Source: Paenibacillus taichungensis (GTDB lineage Bacteria; Bacillota; Bacilli; Paenibacillales; Paenibacillaceae). Taken from it: DNA of 64,000 nt. Numbering within the stretch: the stretch's first letter is position 1; each line of letters starts with the position of its first letter. The notes under the pieces are model-generated. The model was not told the origin of the DNA and did not search any database. It saw nothing but the letters and a program-made list of their open reading frames with translations. Shown here one piece after another: positions 59,688 to 64,000 of this stretch. Made by a program: the position numbers and the translations under genes. The stretch is from assembly GCF_013359905.1 (NCBI RefSeq), contig NZ_JABMCC010000105.1, forward strand, positions 186,001 through 250,000. The letters run 5' to 3'.

Positions 59688-60074
59688 TTAGATGTTATCT
59701 TTGGAGTCGTCGGCAGGTAGCTTCGCGATGACTTCAATACCTGACTCATTCGCTGCATCTGCATTGATGGAAGAATCGGAATCAGTAATGACGGCGGATA
59801 CGCGCACTTCTTTACCTTCAGCGCAATTGCGCCAGGATTGGATATCCTGGATAACAACATCTGCCGTCTCTTTTACTTTGGATACGATCTGTGCGCTTTG
59901 TTCGCCCACCTTAGTAGCCAGCTCCTGACCTTTCTCACTCACCTGACGTGCACCTTCCGAAATGTCCTGACGCAGCTCACGTCCAGATTTTGGTGCCAGC
60001 AGCAGTGCTGTCACCGAACCTACAACTGAACCGATTAATGCTCCCCACAACAAACTTTTGTTAGAATCCTTCAC
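59688..60074 (-). CDS. YtxH-domain stress protein
   Basis: About 128 residues. The YtxH pattern: a glycine-rich membrane helix (WGALIGSVVGSVTALLLAPKSG) followed by an amphipathic helix with many Gln, Lys and Glu (ELRQDISEGARQVSEKGQELA), then an acidic tail ending in disordered DSKDNI. The family is induced by general stress in Bacillus. Start is GTG 60074 with AAGGGAGAG upstream. Confidence 0.88.
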   Translation of the reverse strand: MKDSNKSLLWGALIGSVVGSVTALLLAPKSGRELRQDISEGARQVSEKGQELATKVGEQSAQIVSKVKETADVVIQDIQSWRNCAEGKEVRVSAVITDSDSSINADAANESGIEVIAKLPADDSKDNI

Positions 60075-60261
60075 GTCGCATCTCTCCCTTTACCTTAAAT
60101 GAAGTACCGAATAACCAAGCAACGGACTGTTGCTCGTCAATCCGGGCGAATGCCTACTCTGTTGATGCAGTATAAGCAGCAAGGGCTTGACCTGACACTC
60201 GGATATCAAAAAAAATTCTGGATACCGTCTTTCGCACCTTCTGACGTTATCGAGATATGTC

Positions 60262-61167
60262 TCAAGTCTGCCGCGCCGGCTCAAGCGGAGCAGCAGCATG
60301 TTCATCACCCGGGTCCAGATCAATTACATATCTTCCTGGTGCAATTATTGCAGCCTGATGCTCACAACGCCAGCGTCGTCCGCCGGAAGATCCCAGCGTC
60401 TGTCCATCTTGTAGAACATCCCCCTGATCAAATATGTAATAGGCGGCACCCAGTAATGTCTGGGCTACCGTATCCGGATCGAGTCCAATGAAATGACACT
60501 GTACATCAGGCACGCCAAGTGCTGACAAACCTACCGTGTCCATAACCAGCTGACGCTGTTCCTCTGTGCCTCCAGCCTGATACATGCGCACATTCATCGC
60601 AGCGTAAAGGTGCTCCTCACGTTCCTGTGACAGCACATAGGCTTCCGGTTCAACTAATTTGTCACTGCCGTACCAGTATAACGCCTCACAAGGCAACACT
60701 TCCATGACAGCCTGAATCGTCTTTTGGAACAATTCGAGCCGCTGTTTACGCGGCATGGCAGCAGTGAACATATCATGAAGTCGGATGGAATATCGGATCG
60801 TATCCATAGCTTGTCCTGCTTCTGGCCAATGCCAGGCTTGCTGCAAAGCCCCTCCAAAGCGGGCGCGATCTACAATTTCAGTAATGGGGAGCATGCAAGT
60901 CTGAGCCGGAATGTTACCTTCCTGAAAAGAAACCGTATGGTCCAGATGGTAGAAAACCAGCATCTCAGGTTTATGCTCCTCATTACCCTTCTTCACATCA
61001 AGCCGGACTTGTCCGGTATGACGGCTCAGTGCATCCTGCAGACGCCCTTGATCTATAACGGGACGTTCCTGAAATAACAGCTCAATCATATATACCGGAT
61101 GAAACCCGGAAGGTATGTCATTCGTTTCATTATTTACTTCTCGATCTTCTTTCCATTCGTTCGTCAT
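60262..61167 (-). CDS. DUF4261-domain protein
   Basis: About 301 residues. Core DUF4261 runs over most of the chain: VYMIELLFQERP, ITEIVDRARFG, YSIRLHDMFTAAMPRKQR, LEVLPCEALYWYGSDKLVEPEA and MYQAGGTEEQRQLVMDTVGLSALGVPDVQCHF. No catalytic pattern is known. ATG 61167 is 7 bases from GAGGGG. An ATG at 61182 overlaps the DUF86 stop (ATGA) and would couple the two, but it lacks a spaced site. Confidence 0.85.
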   Translation of the reverse strand: MTNEWKEDREVNNETNDIPSGFHPVYMIELLFQERPVIDQGRLQDALSRHTGQVRLDVKKGNEEHKPEMLVFYHLDHTVSFQEGNIPAQTCMLPITEIVDRARFGGALQQAWHWPEAGQAMDTIRYSIRLHDMFTAAMPRKQRLELFQKTIQAVMEVLPCEALYWYGSDKLVEPEAYVLSQEREEHLYAAMNVRMYQAGGTEEQRQLVMDTVGLSALGVPDVQCHFIGLDPDTVAQTLLGAAYYIFDQGDVLQDGQTLGSSGGRRWRCEHQAAIIAPGRYVIDLDPGDEHAAAPLEPARQT

Positions 61168-61178
61168 GCTGCTTCCCC

Positions 61179-61640
61179 TCATTCCTTGCTCTGTCCCTCG
61201 GCCTGTGTAGTCTGGAAAGGTCCGAGTTCTTTTTCCACATAGGTATTGACCTGATGGGAAAAATGTTCAAGCACGCCCGGCAAGTCACTGCTCAGTGGAT
61301 GCAGTTGAGACCGCTCCCAGCTGTAATAGTCCTGAACGAGCGGCTTGCGCAACGATACGAGGCGACTAAGCACCTCATAGGTTGCATGATCAAAAACCTT
61401 CTCTTCGTGGTTAATCTGAATAATATCGTCATAACTGCTCGCATCACGCATGATGAAGCCATCAATGAGATAACTTCCAACATCCGTAACGATTTCAATT
61501 GCCAGATGAAGACAACGTTCCTGTACCAGACCCAGCATTAGACTACCATCCCAGGCTTGTGATGCGCGGCGAAGACCTTCAGCCACCTCCGGTACGGCAG
61601 CAAGCCGGCGGGCAATCTGTTCTCTGTTTACGTAATACAA
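61179..61640 (-). CDS. DUF86/HepT-fold protein (YutE type)
   Basis: About 153 residues. The family pattern is VNREQIARRLAAV, then ERCLHLAIEIVTDVGSYLIDGFIMRDASSYDDII. True HepT toxins carry R-x4-H-x-Y; here the site reads RDASSYDD with no His, so RNase activity is doubtful. YutE-type proteins share this change. Start TTG 61640 is 8 bases from GGGAAG. A DUF4261 gene follows by 11 bases; no MntA nucleotidyltransferase partner is near. Confidence 0.83.
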   Translation of the reverse strand: MYYVNREQIARRLAAVPEVAEGLRRASQAWDGSLMLGLVQERCLHLAIEIVTDVGSYLIDGFIMRDASSYDDIIQINHEEKVFDHATYEVLSRLVSLRKPLVQDYYSWERSQLHPLSSDLPGVLEHFSHQVNTYVEKELGPFQTTQAEGQSKE

Positions 61641-61664
61641 TGTGTTCACTTCCCGTTCAGTGAA

Positions 61665-61775
61665 TTATCGGTTCCTTTTTCCTCTTCGCTTCAGCCAAAA
61701 TAACATCACAGGACAAGCGATCAGAAACACGACAAAAATATATAAAAATTCCATAACGTCTCTTAAATCGCTCAT
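61665..61775 (-). CDS. Small membrane protein (36 residues)
   Basis: Short frame with ATG 61775, a GGGGAC site 5 bases upstream and stop at 61665. A short acidic start, one hydrophobic helix (LYIFVVFLIACPVMLFWL) and a basic tail KRRGKRNR. Such one-helix proteins are common in Bacillales. It lies 25 bases upstream of the DUF86 gene on the same strand. Confidence 0.55.
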   Translation of the reverse strand: MSDLRDVMEFLYIFVVFLIACPVMLFWLKRRGKRNR

Positions 61776-61811
61776 GCAGAGTCCCCTATCCAAAATAGAA
61801 TGAATAACAGA

Positions 61812-62099
61812 TTAGATTTCGTAGTCCACTGCAATCGACTGCTCTCTGACCTCGTTCATATACTTGATGACTTCCTGATGCAGCGGATGCACCTGATATG
61901 CTTGAAGATCTTCCAGTGAGGCAAATTCTGCCGTAAGTGAGATGTCAAAAGATCTGTCCGAACGAAGCACGTCAATACCCACTTCAAGCGAGACCAGAAC
62001 ATCAATTTTTCCTTGCAGATTGCGAAGAACATTCGCAGCCGCTTCGATACTTTCAGGAGAACGATCTTTCATTTTAAACAGAACAATATGTTTAATCAT
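61812..62099 (-). CDS. Dabb-family stress-responsive protein
   Basis: 95 residues. Alpha/beta barrel dimer family: MIKHIVLFKMKDRSPES at the start, DISLTAEFASLEDLQAYQVHPLHQEV with the conserved His, and YMNEVREQSIAVDYE. Dabb proteins dimerise; some bind small aromatic ligands. ATG 62099 has GAGGTG 8 bases upstream. Confidence 0.9.
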   Translation of the reverse strand: MIKHIVLFKMKDRSPESIEAAANVLRNLQGKIDVLVSLEVGIDVLRSDRSFDISLTAEFASLEDLQAYQVHPLHQEVIKYMNEVREQSIAVDYEI

Positions 62100-62218
62100 C
62101 AGACAAGCACCTCATTTAAGTATAATAATTGGTATGAATGAATTTTCTTGTATCCAAAATATATCATAACGTCCTCTATTACGAAAGGATACTTGGAAAC
62201 GTTCTCTTAAAAGACAAC

Positions 62219-62767
62219 CTAATCGGGGCTGCTTTCATTCGCCTTGGATTTCTCCTGAGACATATTATCCGTCTGTTCAATTTGGTTTGTCTGTTTTTCC
62301 GGTACGACTTCTGCTGCTTGTTCTTTTGTCTCCTTATTCTCCACGTTTGGCTGTGGTGGAGGCCATTCCCTGTCAGACAACCCCTCCTGTTTTTTCAGCA
62401 CTGCTATAGCCTGTCTGAGCTTGTCAGGCAATGGAAGCCCAATGCGGGCATAATTTTCGGTAATGGATATTAGCTCATTCACCAGATAAAAGTAGATGGC
62501 TCCCCCTTTAATGATGTCAGTTCCCATGAGCATGTCAATTCGGTGGGCAAGCAAAATAACCGTCAGCATGAGACCTTTGCGCGCAAGCCCCCAGAATCCA
62601 ACATTACTATTCAATCCTTTTCCCGTTCTTACTGCCGCAGCGAGACCCGTAATATAATCCACAGCCATTGCAACCGCCAGCAAGCTAAGCAGCTGATCCC
62701 ATCCACCAAAAGCAAACGTCATGAACGCCCCTGAAATGGCAGCAAAGGTACTCACGGATGGACTCAC
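62219..62767 (-). CDS. Phage holin-family (PF05105-type) membrane protein with long tail
   Basis: About 182 residues. Three membrane helices (about 10-120) match the phage/toxin-secretion holin group (YITGLAAAVRTGKGLNSNVGFWGLARKGLMLTVILLAHRID). After them a charged tail of about 55 residues (EQAAEVVPEKQTNQIEQTDN) is unusual. No endolysin or other phage gene is beside it, so it is more likely a resident cellular holin. GTG 62767 has GAGAGG 8 bases upstream; GTG 62776 is in frame. Confidence 0.82.
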   Translation of the reverse strand: MSPSVSTFAAISGAFMTFAFGGWDQLLSLLAVAMAVDYITGLAAAVRTGKGLNSNVGFWGLARKGLMLTVILLAHRIDMLMGTDIIKGGAIYFYLVNELISITENYARIGLPLPDKLRQAIAVLKKQEGLSDREWPPPQPNVENKETKEQAAEVVPEKQTNQIEQTDNMSQEKSKANESSPD

Positions 62768-63214
62768 GTTTCTCACCTCTCCCTCTCATTGATCTCCATA
62801 CAAGATATGTAAGAATAAGAGATTTTGACAGTCCACATGCCTTGCTGAACACGCGGATTTCTAATTTCAGATTTGTGCACATTGGAAATGGGTTCCTTTA
62901 ACGGAAATCGAATATTTATGGTTAAATCAGGGAAATAAACCGCATCATATCAACAAAAAATAGATAAAAGTACTAAAGTCTCACTAATAGGTAATTAGAC
63001 TCATTTTATTTTTATTCATTATCTATTTGATCCCTTAAATTTAGTGAAACATTGTAATCTAGGAATATACTAGGATGTGAATTGCGTCTGGTCTAGTTCA
63101 TAATTCCTCCTTTGTAGCGGATTCGCGCATCCACTCATTTGAAACAGGTGCACCCGGCACTTGAAAGTACCCCCGTACTTATTGTAGTATTTGGTTAAAA
63201 AAATCGGAGGAAAT
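62768..63214. other. Intergenic region before the tandem-HTH gene
   Basis: About 440 bases without a gene, AT-rich around 62930-63080. It holds the promoter and inverted repeat at 63161-63190. Nothing else is certain. Confidence 0.5.
63161..63190 (+). promoter_or_regulatory. Promoter with operator-like repeat of the tandem-HTH gene
   Basis: -35 TTGAAA (63161-63166), 18-base spacer, -10 TAGTAT (63185-63190). Inverted repeat AAGTAC-CCCC-GTACTT (63165-63180) fills the spacer. A protein bound there would block RNA polymerase; the neighbour's own product is a candidate. Confidence 0.6.
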
Positions 63215-63811
63215 ATGCCTAATCAACCAGAACAACATTCCATCCAGGCGTGGTCTCTGATCAACCGTAAATATTTGGGAAAAGGCGTCCGTGTTAAACG
63301 ATTCCGAAAACCGACACGCTGTCAAATCCGCAACCGTGTTCTTCTTGCCGTGCTGATGGCCAATGATATCAAGTTGTCTCAGCTCGCCGAAGATCTATCC
63401 ATCTCTTCACGCAGCGTCAGCGCGTGGGTGTATGAAGGACGGATACCCGGCAGTACCAATTTGGACAAGGCATGCCAATTGCTCGGCTACCCGCGCCACA
63501 TTCTTTTTAATGAAGAAGTGGTACGCAAAAGCCCTGTCATTTGTCAGCCCGAGCCTTCCCGCTTCATGAAGCGTACGGTGACCCGTTCTCCGGTTAGCAA
63601 CCGTATTCTGACAGGCTTGTGTATGGTCCATGATTTGTCGGTGACAGATGTCAGCCACTGGATCGGGGTTCACCCCGGCACTTTCCGCAAATGGCTGCAT
63701 CAGGGAACGCTGCCTTCTGCTGCGTTTCAGGAACAAGCGGAACAATTTTTCCGCATCCCGAAAACTATTTTGTTCGCAGATGTCATCTTGAAAGATCGCC
63801 ACAATAACTAA
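63215..63811 (+). CDS. Tandem helix-turn-helix DNA-binding protein
   Basis: About 198 residues with two like modules. Module 1 has NRVLLAVLMANDIKLSQLAEDLSISSRSVSAWVYEGRIPG, module 2 NRILTGLCMVHDLSVTDVSHWIGVHPGTFRKWLHQGTLPS, each an HTH_XRE-type fold followed by KACQLLG or QAEQFFRIP. A basic stretch (about 15-40) precedes. It is a regulator; targets unknown. ATG 63215 has GGAGG 4 bases upstream. The promoter carries an inverted repeat that may be its own operator. Confidence 0.82.
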   Translation: MPNQPEQHSIQAWSLINRKYLGKGVRVKRFRKPTRCQIRNRVLLAVLMANDIKLSQLAEDLSISSRSVSAWVYEGRIPGSTNLDKACQLLGYPRHILFNEEVVRKSPVICQPEPSRFMKRTVTRSPVSNRILTGLCMVHDLSVTDVSHWIGVHPGTFRKWLHQGTLPSAAFQEQAEQFFRIPKTILFADVILKDRHNN

Positions 63812-63824
63812 ATTAGCGAACAAC

Positions 63825-63868
63825 CAAAAGGCTCTGTCCTCTCCCAATGGGAAAGACAGAGCCTTTTT
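63825..63868. terminator. Bidirectional terminator after the tandem-HTH gene
   Basis: Stem AAAAGGCTCTGTC / GACAGAGCCTTTTT with an inner loop; both flanks are A- or T-rich. Confidence 0.88.
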
Positions 63869-63902
63869 AAAATACCATTTTCATCGTACAGATTATATTA
63901 AG

Positions 63903-64000
63903 TTACCATTTCTCCAATCGCTTGCACTCAGCATCGTCTCTCAGGGGCGATAAGCGGCCCTCTTGCCCACCAAACAGCTTTGGGTGCATTATTCCCTTCA
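63903..64000 (-). CDS. C-terminal end of an unidentified gene (cut by window edge)
   Basis: On the minus strand the frame is open from the window edge to TAA at 63903, giving about 31 residues (including FGGQEGRLSPLRDDAECKRL). It abuts a bidirectional terminator, as the last part of a gene should. The family cannot be told from so little. Confidence 0.35.
   Translation of the reverse strand, partial: KGIMHPKLFGGQEGRLSPLRDDAECKRLEKW

Noticed and set aside
61179..61640. HepT-MntA toxin-antitoxin system
   Set aside because: No nucleotidyltransferase antitoxin gene is adjacent and the R-x4-H-x-Y RNase motif is missing.
62219..62767. Prophage remnant
   Set aside because: Only a holin-like gene; no integrase, lysin, capsid or att repeats.

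Overview
The window comes from the chromosome of a low-to-mid GC, spore-former-type Firmicute, most likely a Paenibacillus. This is inferred from gene families and signals, not from a search. Supporting signs are strong AGGAGG-type ribosome sites, many TTG/GTG starts, GlnR/TnrA-type nitrogen boxes, the coproporphyrin-type hemE-hemH-hemY order, a YtpB-type terpene synthase, DUF1450, YtxH, YitT and DUF1232 proteins, and an LtaS-like protein. There are no rRNA or tRNA genes, no insertion sequences, no CRISPR array and no prophage. Most of the window is ordinary housekeeping and accessory chromosome.

Layout. Positions 1-5.5 kb: the end of citramalate synthase, a TlpA-like thiol oxidoreductase, a JAMM-type peptidase, and an operon on the minus strand of amtB, a GlnD-like DUF294 nucleotidyltransferase and a DnaQ-like exonuclease. 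A perfect GlnR/TnrA box lies just downstream of the amtB promoter. 5.5-12.5 kb: MerR plus membrane zinc peptidase, a GltC-like LysR regulator, rhomboid protease, thiol peroxidase, an unassigned structured RNA gene (about 9612-9868, minus strand) and DEAD-box helicase CshA with a long leader. 12.8-26.5 kb: YitT, a secreted GH-like protein, two MATE-type exporters, pfkA, a terpene synthase, an MFS carrier, a cold-shock protein, oligoendopeptidase F with two possible starts, a LapA-like protein and an M42 aminopeptidase.

26.6-36.3 kb: a coiled-coil protein, a DUF92-TetR-ABC-F group, then a five-gene operon of MarR, an arylsulfotransferase-like protein and a sulfonate-type ABC transporter. That operon has a strong promoter and an intrinsic terminator inside its leader. 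36.4-48 kb: secreted protein, FAH-family hydrolase, GDPD, CapA, heme genes, MFS exporter, P450, and a secreted asparaginase preceded by a second perfect GlnR/TnrA box. 48-64 kb: O-methyltransferase, THUMP RNA methyltransferase, LtaS-like enzyme, cytidine deaminase, DsbA/FrnE protein, aldo-keto reductase, several small conserved proteins, an LysM-M14 peptidase, glutamate racemase, YtxH, a DUF86-DUF4261 pair, a holin-like protein and a tandem-HTH regulator.

Two themes tie the genes together. The first is nitrogen: amtB with its partner genes, a GltC-like regulator, and asparaginase, with two sites matching the GlnR/TnrA consensus. The second is sulfur from organic sulfonates or sulfate esters, in the MarR operon. 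The best candidates for something undescribed are the Amt-nucleotidyltransferase-exonuclease operon, the structured RNA, and the leader terminator of the MarR operon.
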